Shown: positions 9,056 to 18,678, counted from the stretch's first letter. The stretch: DNA of 64,000 nucleotides from Rheinheimera sp. MM224 (GCF_947090785.1 NZ_OX352320.1:4391001-4455000), one strand, 5' to 3'. Numbers and translations: made by a program. Notes: generated from the letters alone by a model not told the origin.

Positions 9056-10779
9056 GGCAAAATCTCCAGTAAACCCAGACGGGCGTCCAGAGTTTCAGTA
9101 GCACCTTGTGTCAGTAAACCTATCTGGACTATCTGGCGACCTGCCAAAGCGGCTAAAGACTGACTCTGAATAGTCCAGTCGCTGGAGGACTGCAATGGCA
9201 GCAGAAAACGTTCACCCTCTGCCGTTTGTAAATACAACTCCAGCCCCTGACTTTGGCCCTGACTGATCAGGCGGATTTTGCTGTTTACACTCAGTACCAC
9301 AGCACTGTGATACAAAGGCATCAGACTTAGTGTTGTGGCTTTTCCGCGCACAGCTAAAGAACTGCCGCCCTGATAAGGCTGGTCAAAATCGTAACTTAGT
9401 TGCAGTGTGTTACTGCCCTGTACAGCAAATTGCCAGGTGGGTAACACATCCTGCCGACTCATATCAGTCCAGGCACCGCCCGTTTTTTTGCCTTGCTGCA
9501 TCATGACTTTGCCCTGACCCGTATTAAAACTGGTGCTAAAAGGCAAACTCAGCAGGCTGGATTTAGCCGGCAAATAAGCCCCTAATCCTTTCCAGCCGGC
9601 TTTGTCCACCAGCGCAAGGTTCAGATCATCACCGGCAAAAATCCGGCTTTCGGTGGCATAAAAAGACGACACGTCAGTGGGGTCAGTACGAAAACGGCTG
9701 AAGACTGGGGTGTGGGCTTCACCATCAAAGTTAAAATTCACATTAGGCGCAAATAAAGCAATAGAACTCTGTGCTTTATGGCCATCAAATAACCAGTCCA
9801 GCCATTGGTACGAGCTAAAAGCTCGCTGCGCATCCCGGCTTGGCCAGAGGTCAACGCCAGTGTAAACATCATAAGGGCTGCGACCCAGCTCCAGCGCTTT
9901 TTGCCGGGAAGACAGCACCATAGCTTTGTCCCACCAGTAATTGAGGAAAATCGCGTCTGATGAAGGTACTTGTGCTTGCAGGAACTGCTGATTTTTAGCA
10001 TTCAGTTGGTTTTGCCAGCGTACTTCGCCTGAAGCGAGCATCGAATCGTACCAGTGAATTTCCATGCCTTGAGGGGCATTGGCGGTCAGATACTGCATAA
10101 AAGCCAATAAACGCTTGGCTAAATCGCGGCCACGCTGCAGGTCTTTTTTGCCTTTGACCAGTTGATTCTGCGCATCTTTGACTGCGGTTAAGTCCGTTTC
10201 CTGATTAATAAGCCAGCCATCAAAACCGTAGTAGTCTGCAATCTGGAGCAGCTTGTCCGCCAGAATAAAACGGCCTTGGTTATCTTGTTCCAGTAAGGCT
10301 TCCACTGTATCCGGATTACCGCCCCACTGGGCTATCCCCAAAAACACTGAGCCTATCACTTTAACGCCATTTTTATGGGCTGTATCAACCCAGGGTCTGG
10401 CTGGAATTTGCACTGTTAAATCGGCCGTACCAGCAAACCAGTTCAGCACATCAATCTGTGACCAGTGGGTGAAGTTGTATAAGTTAAACTGCGGCTGCAT
10501 CTTGAGGTAGTTGGCAAAATTGTTCATGCCATCAGGCGCATACAAGACTTTAGCCTGAGAATCCAACTGCTGTTGGCCAGCCAGCGGTGCGCTAATGCGA
10601 CGGGCCAGCGGCACCTTCGATACATTATCCGCTGACGCTGTCTCAGCCTGTGGCGACCAGTCCCTGGCCTGCTTAAGAGTTAAAGCAAAAGGCGGCTGAT
10701 CGGGCTGAAGTTGCGCCTGAGCCTGTGCAGTGAGAGAAAAGCCAGATACACAGAAAAAAACAAACCAGAACCGTAACAT
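9052..10779 (-). CDS. GH85 endo-beta-N-acetylglucosaminidase
   Basis: Hydrolyses the GlcNAc-beta-1,4-GlcNAc bond in the chitobiose core of N-glycans, leaving one GlcNAc on the Asn and freeing the oligosaccharide. The 575-residue precursor has a Sec signal peptide ending TAQAQA (about residue 21). The GH85 barrel is clear: 'YNFTHWSQIDVLNWF' (101-115), 'GVKVIGSVFLG' and the catalytic pair Asn192-Gln-Glu194 in GFDGWLINQET, matching the NxE motif of Endo-A/Endo-D type enzymes that use substrate-assisted catalysis. A C-terminal beta-sandwich (about 440-575) is probably carbohydrate binding. The gene overlaps glycosylasparaginase by one base upstream and cutC by four bases downstream, placing it centrally in the operon. 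Confidence 0.92.
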   Translation of the reverse strand: MLRFWFVFFCVSGFSLTAQAQAQLQPDQPPFALTLKQARDWSPQAETASADNVSKVPLARRISAPLAGQQQLDSQAKVLYAPDGMNNFANYLKMQPQFNLYNFTHWSQIDVLNWFAGTADLTVQIPARPWVDTAHKNGVKVIGSVFLGIAQWGGNPDTVEALLEQDNQGRFILADKLLQIADYYGFDGWLINQETDLTAVKDAQNQLVKGKKDLQRGRDLAKRLLAFMQYLTANAPQGMEIHWYDSMLASGEVRWQNQLNAKNQQFLQAQVPSSDAIFLNYWWDKAMVLSSRQKALELGRSPYDVYTGVDLWPSRDAQRAFSSYQWLDWLFDGHKAQSSIALFAPNVNFNFDGEAHTPVFSRFRTDPTDVSSFYATESRIFAGDDLNLALVDKAGWKGLGAYLPAKSSLLSLPFSTSFNTGQGKVMMQQGKKTGGAWTDMSRQDVLPTWQFAVQGSNTLQLSYDFDQPYQGGSSLAVRGKATTLSLMPLYHSAVVLSVNSKIRLISQGQSQGLELYLQTAEGERFLLPLQSSSDWTIQSQSLAALAGRQIVQIGLLTQGATETLDARLGLLEILP

Positions 10780-11759
10780 CAGACTTTGGCTCCAAGCAGG
10801 CTTTTGCCATCAATCAGCGTGCTGCCCGCTTTGTTTTGTACGGCATAATTGAAACCAGGCTGAATACCATAAGCGCCATACTGGCCCTGTTTATTTAATG
10901 CCAGAAAGCCGACCTGAAACTGAGCATAATCGCCCAGCTTACGGGCAATTCGCAGCACGGCCTGTTTACAGGCTTCTTCAGGACTTGCGCCCTGACGCAT
11001 CAGTTCAACTACCAAATGGCTGCCGACTGTTTTGATCATCAGCTCGCCCATGCCTGTGGCTGTGGCTGCGCCAATATCGTTATCCACATACAAACCAGCA
11101 CCAATCAGCGGCGAATCACCGACCCGGCCATGCATTTTGTAAGCAGCACCACTGGTGGTACAGGCTCCGCTTAAATTGCCGGCAGCGTCCATCGCCAGCA
11201 TGCCGATGGTGTCGTGATTTTCGATATTAATTTGCTGAATTTTTTGATCCTTTAACCAGGCTTTCCAGTCGGCTTCGGATTCAGCGGTCAGCAGATTTTC
11301 TTCTTTAAAACCCTGCTGCAATGCAAACTGTTTTGCGCCTTCGCCAACCAGCATCACATGAGGTGTTTTTTCCATCACCAGCCGGGCGACCGAAATCGGG
11401 TGTTTAATATTCTGCAGAAAGGCCACTGAACCACAGTTCATATGCTCGTCCATAATGCAGGCATCCAGTGTGACTATTCCGTCCCGATCCGGATAACCGC
11501 CATAACCTACAGTCCGTACTTTAGGGTCGGCTTCAGGCACCCGAACTCCGGTTTCAACCGCATCCAAAGCACGACCACCTTTGGCCAGTACTTGCCAGGC
11601 GGCTTCATTTGCAGCCAAACCATGTTCCCAGGTGGATACCACTATGGCTTCAGGTTGTTTTTTAACTGCCGCAAAAGCTGGTGTGGTTTTGCTCAAACCG
11701 ACCAGTCCCGTCATACCTAAGAGTGCAGATAATTTCAGAAAATCACGTCTTGAGCGCAT
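10779..11759 (-). CDS. N4-(beta-N-acetylglucosaminyl)-L-asparaginase, Tat-exported
   Basis: Ntn-hydrolase that splits the GlcNAc-Asn bond after the protein has been degraded, giving aspartate and GlcNAc. The 326-residue precursor begins with a twin-arginine signal (RSRRDFLKL, then a hydrophobic stretch ending PAFA near residue 30), so the enzyme is folded before export. The autoproteolytic site is HDT with nucleophile Thr184 in ENHDTIGMLAMD; substrate residues GRVGDSPLIGAG (211-222) and TGMGE (235-239) are present, all typical for glycosylasparaginase rather than plant-type isoaspartyl peptidase. Its start overlaps the kinase stop by one base (TAATG) and its stop overlaps the GH85 start (TGATG). 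Substrate assignment is strengthened by the adjacent GH85. Confidence 0.93.
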   Translation of the reverse strand: MRSRRDFLKLSALLGMTGLVGLSKTTPAFAAVKKQPEAIVVSTWEHGLAANEAAWQVLAKGGRALDAVETGVRVPEADPKVRTVGYGGYPDRDGIVTLDACIMDEHMNCGSVAFLQNIKHPISVARLVMEKTPHVMLVGEGAKQFALQQGFKEENLLTAESEADWKAWLKDQKIQQINIENHDTIGMLAMDAAGNLSGACTTSGAAYKMHGRVGDSPLIGAGLYVDNDIGAATATGMGELMIKTVGSHLVVELMRQGASPEEACKQAVLRIARKLGDYAQFQVGFLALNKQGQYGAYGIQPGFNYAVQNKAGSTLIDGKSLLGAKV

Positions 11760-12682
11760 TAGTTTTCCTTAGCGACACACAGAGCCGCCTGATGAGACTG
11801 TCGGGCAAATAAAATGGCTCCCTGCTCCGGTGAAGATAAAGCAGGATTGATACATACCGATAATTGAGGATCCAGCCAGGGCTTAATACGTTCAGAAATA
11901 CCCCCTATCATCGACACTCCAGATACTTGCGTGCTCAGAAGTTTGCGGATCACCTGATTAATAAAAGCAGCGCCATGCTGAATAAAAGACAGACACACTT
12001 TGTCGCCCAGATCCGCCAGCTCAAACACCAGCGGTGCAAGCTTTGCGTACTCTGTGGCAGAAGCATTCATATATTGTTCCGCCAGTGCTGTGGCCGTTTT
12101 ATCTTTCAGCAGCACAGAAGTCAGTCGGGTGGGTAAGCCAACGCCATCTGCATCAAGTAATACAGCTTTAACAGCTTCAAGGCCAAACCATGAACCGCTG
12201 CATGTTGCATTAATAGGAAAGCCATAACCACCAATTTGGGTAAGTTGGCCCTGATGGGCAGATAAAGAGCTAAAACCAGTCCCCAGAATAATCACTGCCC
12301 CATCCAGCCCCTGATGGGCTCCTGTTGCTGCTACATGCAAATCTGTGGTCAGGTATAAAGCTTTGAACGGATGTTGCCACTGCTGCATCGCCTGCTGCAT
12401 CAAGGGTAGATGTAAACCAGCCAGGCCTGCACCTACAATCAGTTGGTTTTTATCCGCAGGAGTCAGACCAGCCTGTAACAAAGCTTGGTCTGTTGCTGTG
12501 AGAATAGACTGAATAGCTTGTTCTGTGCCGTAGACAGGATTGGCTGGTCCGCCACGACCCTCGCCCAGTAAAAGGCCGGTATCGTCCTGTAACATCACGC
12601 GGCAATGGCTGCCACCACCGTCTATTCCAAGATACCAGGTTTTACTTGGGGTCTGTTCGACGGATGCCACTCTATCAGTCAT
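11759..12682 (-). CDS. N-acetylglucosamine kinase (BadF/BadG ATPase family)
   Basis: ASKHA-fold sugar kinase expected to make GlcNAc-6-phosphate in the cytoplasm. The 307-residue protein carries phosphate-1 motif YLGIDGGGSHCRV (17-29), the GRGGPANP substrate loop, 'AVIILGTGFSSLS' as phosphate-2 motif and a C-terminal adenosine motif around MIGGISERIKPWL. No transport signal. It is the first gene of a tightly packed run (1-base overlap with glycosylasparaginase). NagA and NagB, which would be needed to take the product to fructose-6-P, are not in this window. A possible alternative is glucosamine kinase, which belongs to the same family; the neighbours favour GlcNAc. Confidence 0.88.
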   Translation of the reverse strand: MTDRVASVEQTPSKTWYLGIDGGGSHCRVMLQDDTGLLLGEGRGGPANPVYGTEQAIQSILTATDQALLQAGLTPADKNQLIVGAGLAGLHLPLMQQAMQQWQHPFKALYLTTDLHVAATGAHQGLDGAVIILGTGFSSLSAHQGQLTQIGGYGFPINATCSGSWFGLEAVKAVLLDADGVGLPTRLTSVLLKDKTATALAEQYMNASATEYAKLAPLVFELADLGDKVCLSFIQHGAAFINQVIRKLLSTQVSGVSMIGGISERIKPWLDPQLSVCINPALSSPEQGAILFARQSHQAALCVAKEN

Positions 12683-12737
12683 GGTGTGCTTGTTCCTTTT
12701 GTGTTCAGGACAGCAGCCCCTGAATCACCTTATTTTT

Positions 12738-12768
12738 CAAAAAAGTGGCCAGTTTCACACTGGCCACT
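12738..12768 (-). terminator. Rho-independent terminator or attenuator after the discoidin lipoprotein gene
   Basis: Read on the minus strand, AGTGGCCAGT and ACTGGCCACT form a perfect 10-base stem with a 5-base loop, followed by six T. It stands between the discoidin lipoprotein gene and the GlcNAc kinase gene. No palindromic LacI-type operator is seen in the remaining ~55 bases before the kinase, so the operon below may depend on read-through or on an unrecognised promoter. Confidence 0.85.
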
Positions 12769-12776
12769 CATCGGAC

Positions 12777-15671
12777 TTACAGCTCAGGTCCTATCAACTC
12801 AATTTCAGCAATCTGCATCAGGGTGTCATCCCCTTTGTTTTTGGTGATATTGATACGGTAGGTGGTAAAGGCAAAACCATTACCCATTTCAAACAGTTTA
12901 CGTTCTGCTCTGTTATCCCAGGATTCACCAACCCAGCTGCCAATGCGGGTCCAGGTGGTACCGCCATCGTTCGAACCTTCAATATTAAAGTTCTCCGGAT
13001 CACGGCTGTCTGCATCACCAGCACTGGTAATAGCTATACTGCTGACAATTTTTGCCGCTGGTAAATCCAGCTGGATCCAGGAAGGATTGGCTTCTGTAGG
13101 TGCGCCTTTCCATTCGTTATGATCCAGCCACTTGGTCGCGACATCATCATCAAAAGCTTTGTCTTCAGATTCAGCATCACCAATACGGTTACGGGCACTA
13201 ATAGCTACACCAGCAGCAGAAGAGTGATCCACAGACTGATACTGCGGACCAATCAGCTCAATTTCGGCCACTTGCATCAGTGTGTCATCCCCTTTGTTTT
13301 TGGTGATATTCACTCTGTAATAACTGAACGCAAGTTGGTTACTGAAAGAGAACAGCTTACGTTCCAGTCGTTGTTCAAAACCTTCACCCACCCATGACGC
13401 CAGTTTGATCCAGCTCACACCATCATTGGAGGCTTCAATATTAAAGTTCTGTGGATCACGGCTGTCTGCATCATTAGCACTGATCATAGCTAGTTTATTA
13501 ACTGTGGCAGGTGCTGGTAACTGAACCTGCACCCAGGAAGGATTTGCTTCTGTCGGAGCTCCTTTCCAGTCGTTGTGATCCAGCCATTTGGTGTCTTTTT
13601 TACCATCAAAAGCCATAGCGCCAGCTTCTGCATCACTAATGGCATCACGTTCAGTCACAATAATGCCAGCGGTCAGACCGTGGTTCAGATCAGGTAACTT
13701 AGGGCCCACCAGACCAATCTCAGCAATCTGCATCAGGGTGTCATCCCCTTTGTTTTTGGTGATATTCAGTCTGTAAGTATCAAAAGCCAAAGTATTTCCA
13801 ACACTGAACTGACGACGTTGCAGACGGCTGTCAAAACTTTCGCCGACCCAACTGGCCAGGTTCTGCCAGGTGACACCACCATCTGAACTAGCTTGTAACT
13901 CGAAGTTTTCCGGGTCTCTGGCATCTGCATCATTAGCACTGGTCAGCACCAATGTGTCTACAGCTTTCGCCTCTGGCAATACCACTGTCACCCAAGACGG
14001 GTCTTCAACTGTTGGTGCGCCCTTCAACTCGTTATGATCCAGCCACTTAGTATTCACGTCGTTATCAAAGGCTTTAGCAGGAGCTTCTGCTTCACCAATA
14101 AAATTGCGGGCAGTGATGGTTGCCGAACCTACAGGGTCTGTATGATCAGCACCAGTGTAGATGGGCCCGACAAAAGACACTTCAGCAATTTGCATCAGCG
14201 TATCATCACCTTTGTTTTTAGTGATGTTCAGGCGGTAATAACTAAATTCCAGAGCATTGGAGAATCTGAATTCCTTGCGCTCAAAACGCTCATCAAAAGT
14301 TTCACCAATAAATTCAGCTAAGGTAACCCAAGTCACACCATCATTGGACGCCTGCAGATTAAAGTTTTCAGGGTCACGGGCCGGTGAATCGTTGGCACTG
14401 GTGATAAACAGACTACTAACGGCCTGCGGCGCAGCAAATTGCACTTGCAACCAGGACGGAGCCACTGCTGTCGGTGCACCTTTCCAGTCATTGTGATCCA
14501 GCCATTTAGTATCTGTTTTACCGTCAAACACCATAGCACCAGCTTCAGCATCGCTGATTGCATTGCGGGTAGTAATAATGGCAGAGGCTATATTTTCTTT
14601 GGTTGTTACTTCTTGAACAGGTGCAGAACTACCTTCTTCTTCGATAAAAGGCAAAGAAAGATCAACAACATCCTCCGCTGTCATCGACAACTGCGCCAGA
14701 TAAGGCACAGCGCTGATTGAAGCCAGCATGCGTTCCCGCAGCGGTTGTAACACAGTCACGTCGCCTTCATTTGCGATGGCGATAGCTGCGACTACTTCAT
14801 TCATCAAGCCGGCTAAGCTCTCGCCTTCAGTGATATTGGCAAAAGCGGCATTAAGCAAAGATAACTTGATGGTATCAGTGCTGACCAAAACGTCTGTGCA
14901 TACTTCTTCCAACACGGGCTGACCCTGACCATCCAATACCGGATTGCCGTCAGCATCTACAGCTGGTACCTCTTCACAGTCTTCGCCAGTGACGAAGTTT
15001 TCATAAGCTTCAGCACTGATCAAAGTGCTTTGAAACACATTAGCTTTGGCACTGACGCCTAAAGCCTTCAACAGGGTCTGCGAATTATCAGCCAGCGCCA
15101 TTTCATACAACTGACGAACCGACACATTACGACCGCCAGCTACATCTGCTGCCACCAAATCTGTGGCCATAGTAGTTAAAGCAGTGGCCTGAAAACTGGC
15201 ATCAGCCACAGCATCAGATACATTGGCATAAGGCACAGCCACATAAGTCAGAGTGCTGAATTGAGTACCACTCAGCCCTGTACCTTTCAGGCTGCCGCCT
15301 AAAGCAACACCGGCACAAGAGGCCGCGTCACAGATCATGCTAGTCTGATCGTCGGCACTGACTACGACTTTAAACATACTGTTCAGGCCAAAGCCTTCTT
15401 TGCTTTGCACACTGAAACTGATGTTGCCACTGGCATCAGTCCGATCAGCAACTTGCATTGTTACAGGTGCGCCATTTAACTGAGATACGCTGACTGCAGC
15501 GTTACTCAAAGTACCTTTGACCGCCGAACCTTTTATATCTGCATAAGTGAAGTCCAAAACTACAGGAACATCATCAGGTTCTACTTCACCAGCACCACCG
15601 CCACAACCATATAAAGTGCCAAGCGCCAGTACTACGACAGCATATAACTTATTTTTATGAAATCTGTTCAT
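12777..15671 (-). CDS. Surface lipoprotein with four tandem discoidin (F5/8 type C-like) domains
   Basis: Predicted outer-membrane or surface lipoprotein, 964 residues, with lipobox LYGC (Cys about 23) followed by a Gly-rich linker. Residues about 30-370 form an Ala/Val-rich region of unknown fold with a DUF-like helical part. From about 375 to the end there are four galactose-binding-like repeats of about 153 residues, each with the block KWLDHN-x-KGAPT, 'PSW', 'SAND/SAGD..DPENF', 'YRxNITKNKGDDTLMQ' and a final GP. Such domains bind glycans or cell surfaces, so a glycan-capture role beside the TonB receptor is inferred, comparable to SusD in Bacteroidetes but unrelated in sequence. Start: the ATG at 15671 has AGAGGA six bases upstream; an in-frame TTG at 15689 is rejected. 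Confidence 0.85.
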   Translation of the reverse strand: MNRFHKNKLYAVVVLALGTLYGCGGGAGEVEPDDVPVVLDFTYADIKGSAVKGTLSNAAVSVSQLNGAPVTMQVADRTDASGNISFSVQSKEGFGLNSMFKVVVSADDQTSMICDAASCAGVALGGSLKGTGLSGTQFSTLTYVAVPYANVSDAVADASFQATALTTMATDLVAADVAGGRNVSVRQLYEMALADNSQTLLKALGVSAKANVFQSTLISAEAYENFVTGEDCEEVPAVDADGNPVLDGQGQPVLEEVCTDVLVSTDTIKLSLLNAAFANITEGESLAGLMNEVVAAIAIANEGDVTVLQPLRERMLASISAVPYLAQLSMTAEDVVDLSLPFIEEEGSSAPVQEVTTKENIASAIITTRNAISDAEAGAMVFDGKTDTKWLDHNDWKGAPTAVAPSWLQVQFAAPQAVSSLFITSANDSPARDPENFNLQASNDGVTWVTLAEFIGETFDERFERKEFRFSNALEFSYYRLNITKNKGDDTLMQIAEVSFVGPIYTGADHTDPVGSATITARNFIGEAEAPAKAFDNDVNTKWLDHNELKGAPTVEDPSWVTVVLPEAKAVDTLVLTSANDADARDPENFELQASSDGGVTWQNLASWVGESFDSRLQRRQFSVGNTLAFDTYRLNITKNKGDDTLMQIAEIGLVGPKLPDLNHGLTAGIIVTERDAISDAEAGAMAFDGKKDTKWLDHNDWKGAPTEANPSWVQVQLPAPATVNKLAMISANDADSRDPQNFNIEASNDGVSWIKLASWVGEGFEQRLERKLFSFSNQLAFSYYRVNITKNKGDDTLMQVAEIELIGPQYQSVDHSSAAGVAISARNRIGDAESEDKAFDDDVATKWLDHNEWKGAPTEANPSWIQLDLPAAKIVSSIAITSAGDADSRDPENFNIEGSNDGGTTWTRIGSWVGESWDNRAERKLFEMGNGFAFTTYRINITKNKGDDTLMQIAEIELIGPEL
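12780..14580 (-). repeat. Four in-gene tandem repeats of about 460 bases
   Basis: Inside the lipoprotein gene the stretch encoding the NITKNKGDDTLMQ block recurs near 12811, 13269, 13724 and 14187, a spacing of about 455-463 bases. The units are similar but not identical at DNA level, so they are an old domain amplification. Confidence 0.85.
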
Positions 15672-15732
15672 TACTAATCCTCTACCCAAGGTTCCAGGCT
15701 CTTACAGCCATGTTGTCTCGTCGTTTAATCCA

Positions 15733-18639
15733 TCAGAATCTGTAAGTTGCACCCAGATAGGCACGACGGCCACTGTAGGAGTTCTGGATAAAACGATTGT
15801 CCGTGTCATCGCCCAGATAGCGGTATACTTCCGACTCTGTCAGGTTGATGACGGATGCTGACACCACCAGACTTTCGGTCAGGTTATAACTGGCATTGAG
15901 GTCGACCTGATCATAAGCAGCGCTGTACACGTTCATTTCCCAGTCTGAGTTGTACTCACCCACTGTAGGACCACGTTTGTTGTAAGAAGCCCGGACGCTG
16001 AATAAATCGTCCTCGTAAAAGGCAGAGAAGTTCATCTGGTATTTGGAGCTGCCGATCAGAGGTGATTCACCTATTTTCTGACCGTCCAGTTCTACATTTG
16101 CCTGATTTGTATTGTTTCTGGTGTAGTTGGCAGAAAAACCAAAACCATTTTCATAGAAATGCTGAATGTAGACTTCAACACCGGACGAGGTAGCATCAGT
16201 ACCATTGGCGGCAGTGCTGAAATCCCGAACATTCAGATTGTCACCACCAGCAGTCACCACTTTGTCACCGGCATTACTTAACACAAATTCCCGCACCGGC
16301 ACATTACGGCTGGCATCGATAATCAGCGGCACCACAAAGTTATCAACATTCTTTTGGAACAGCGCGATACCTAAGCCTGAACCATTGCCATAGTAATACT
16401 CCAGTGAACTGTCAAACTGGGTCGATTCCAGAGGTTGTAACGATGGGTTACCACCTGAACCTGTCCAGCCTTCGCTATCATTGATTTCGTCAAAATCCGG
16501 GGCGCCGGAACGATCCGCAGCATATTCGCTTGAGGTATAAGTTAAAGTCTGGTACTGACCTAAATCATCATAACCAGGTCTGGCCATCACTTTAGCTGCT
16601 GCAAAACGCCATACCCAGTTTTCATTGATATCCCATGCCAGGTTCATACTGGGTAACAACTTGTTCTGAGTACTTTCTTTTTCTATATAAAAGAACTCTT
16701 CAGGCGCCCGTTGTGCCTGAGGCAGCTCTACACCATTGGCGTCTTTCCAGTCCAGTCGGTATACAATTTTATCCGAAGAGCCTGAAGTGGTAGTGGTGCT
16801 GACATAACGCACACCGACGTTACCACGCAGATCGGCATAACTGTAGTCAGCCTGTAAGTACGCAGCACTGATTTCTTCGCTGACGTTGTATACATAGTTA
16901 GGTTCTATACGAGTGTATTGAACGAAGTTTTGCTGCAAAATATCGTTGTATTTATACCAGTCCACTGCAGGAAACAGGTTGGTATTAATCGCATCAGACA
17001 GGTTGTCCAGTGATTCAGCCCGAATAACTGACGTCAACAAAGGAATACCGCCGTGGCGGGAATAGTCATCATCCAGAGAAATACCATCACCTGCTTCAGC
17101 GGCCGGGATATCAAAGTCTTTGGCTAAATAGAAAGTGTTGCGGGTATCACGATGGATTTCGCCATTGCGGTACTTAGCACCAAAATGCAGAGTGTTGAGG
17201 ATTTCATAATCCAGATCATAGTCCACATCAATACTAGCGTAATCTTCTTCCTGAGTACCGGTAACAAAACTTGAATCTGTCGCACCTGGATCAGCCTGAC
17301 CGCCTATGCCCGCCTTCATGTTATTGATCATGTTGGGGTCCATATAGGTTTTCATTCGATGGCCGGACAGATCATAGCCATAATACAAGGAAGACTCACC
17401 CGCATAATAAGCAGCACGGTATTTCTCGGAAGGTCCACCTTCGGCTTCGGTATGGCCAAAAGTCAGTTTGGCGTTGTAGTTGTCGCCTTCATAGTTGGCA
17501 AAAAAATCAAAGGTATCTGAGGTTGCTTCTTCACGTTTAAACTCACCGTTAATACGTGGAATATTAGAAACCAACTGCGGACCTGAAACACCAACTGAGT
17601 AGTCGATACCAGTGACAAACTGGCTGGCTGCATCTACCCGTACATCTGTCCAGAACTTGTCGTTATTGTTCCACTCCGGATACTCGAGCTGGTTTAATAC
17701 TGAATCCTGACCTAATTTAAACTGGAAGTAATTCATGCCCACTTCAAGCCGGTCATTCAAACGCCACTGACTGGTAAACTGCACACCTTCACGGTTACGT
17801 TTTTCTTCCAAAACTTCCTGCACCATACTTTGGGCTGCATAACCTGAGGCTCCACCCTCTACAACCTGGTTATTTTCCCGTTCTGCGTACAAAAAGTTCT
17901 TATTCATGATGTTAACGCGGGAACTCTGAAATCTGTTGGTTCTGTCCTGGCGGGTATAACCAAACAGCATGCCAAAATCTTCGTCGTCATTTTTCCAGGA
18001 GTAAATGCCGCTGAACTGAGGCTCGTTTTTATCTGTAATATCTGAGTTACTGTATTCAACATTCAACACGCCGGAGTTTTTATCCATATCCAGCGGTTTA
18101 CGGGTAAACATTAATACGGTACCACCTATACCACCTTCATCCAGTCGTGCTTCAGACGACTTATACACTTCCACTTTCTGGATCATGGTCGAAGGTAACA
18201 AAGCATAGGAGAAAGAGCGGGATGGTTCACCAGGTGAAGACGCAACAAAATTGCCGTTTAACTGGGTAAAGGTTAAATCTGATGATAAACCACGGATACT
18301 GACAGTAGCGCCTTCACCACCGCTGCGGGAAATAACCACACCAGGTACACGCTGCAAAGAATCTGCTACGTTTTTATCAGGAAATTTACCTATATCTTCT
18401 GCCGTAATAGCGTCCACTGTGGCTACAGATATACGTTTGATTGCAAGATTTTCTGCGGAGGAAGCCCGTATACCTCTGACTTCAATCACCTCTGTTGCTT
18501 TAGCTTCAGCTTCTTCCTGCTTATTCGGTGTTTCCTGAGCATAAGCCAGACCCATAGCACTGAGCATTGAAAGGTAAAGTACTGATTTGCTGAAACCACG
18601 CCGATAAACGTGATGTCCTGTTGTATTCCTTGTAGCCAT
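15733..18639 (-). CDS. TonB-dependent outer-membrane receptor (glycan type)
   Basis: Large 968-residue TonB-dependent receptor for energised uptake across the outer membrane. It has a signal peptide (about 18-35, ending LAYA), a TonB-box-like EVIEVRGIRAS (about 50-60), a plug domain with 'DAITAEDIGKFPDKNVADSLQRVPGV' and SIRGLSSD, and a long beta-barrel ending in aromatic YRF. The DIGKFPD..ADSLQR plug signature marks the TonB receptors found with sugar loci in Xanthomonadales and Alteromonadales. Given its position before the discoidin lipoprotein and N-glycan enzymes, the cargo is probably a GH85-released or partially trimmed high-mannose oligosaccharide. A palindromic operator lies 130 bases upstream and a degenerate one just before the start. 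Confidence 0.92.
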   Translation of the reverse strand: MATRNTTGHHVYRRGFSKSVLYLSMLSAMGLAYAQETPNKQEEAEAKATEVIEVRGIRASSAENLAIKRISVATVDAITAEDIGKFPDKNVADSLQRVPGVVISRSGGEGATVSIRGLSSDLTFTQLNGNFVASSPGEPSRSFSYALLPSTMIQKVEVYKSSEARLDEGGIGGTVLMFTRKPLDMDKNSGVLNVEYSNSDITDKNEPQFSGIYSWKNDDEDFGMLFGYTRQDRTNRFQSSRVNIMNKNFLYAERENNQVVEGGASGYAAQSMVQEVLEEKRNREGVQFTSQWRLNDRLEVGMNYFQFKLGQDSVLNQLEYPEWNNNDKFWTDVRVDAASQFVTGIDYSVGVSGPQLVSNIPRINGEFKREEATSDTFDFFANYEGDNYNAKLTFGHTEAEGGPSEKYRAAYYAGESSLYYGYDLSGHRMKTYMDPNMINNMKAGIGGQADPGATDSSFVTGTQEEDYASIDVDYDLDYEILNTLHFGAKYRNGEIHRDTRNTFYLAKDFDIPAAEAGDGISLDDDYSRHGGIPLLTSVIRAESLDNLSDAINTNLFPAVDWYKYNDILQQNFVQYTRIEPNYVYNVSEEISAAYLQADYSYADLRGNVGVRYVSTTTTSGSSDKIVYRLDWKDANGVELPQAQRAPEEFFYIEKESTQNKLLPSMNLAWDINENWVWRFAAAKVMARPGYDDLGQYQTLTYTSSEYAADRSGAPDFDEINDSEGWTGSGGNPSLQPLESTQFDSSLEYYYGNGSGLGIALFQKNVDNFVVPLIIDASRNVPVREFVLSNAGDKVVTAGGDNLNVRDFSTAANGTDATSSGVEVYIQHFYENGFGFSANYTRNNTNQANVELDGQKIGESPLIGSSKYQMNFSAFYEDDLFSVRASYNKRGPTVGEYNSDWEMNVYSAAYDQVDLNASYNLTESLVVSASVINLTESEVYRYLGDDTDNRFIQNSYSGRRAYLGATYRF

Positions 18640-18664
18640 TGGCCGCTCCCCGTTGTTTCTGCAA

Positions 18665-18678
18665 TGTAATCGTATTCA
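18665..18678. promoter_or_regulatory. Degenerate LacI-type operator half-palindrome
   Basis: TGTAATCGTATTCA keeps the left half of the perfect TGTAATCGATTACA sites found nearby and a damaged right half. It lies about 26 bases before the TonB receptor start, where bound repressor would block initiation or elongation. Confidence 0.45.

Noticed and set aside
12780..14580. CRISPR or assembly-type tandem repeat
   Set aside because: The repeats are in-frame protein domains of about 153 residues with diverged DNA.
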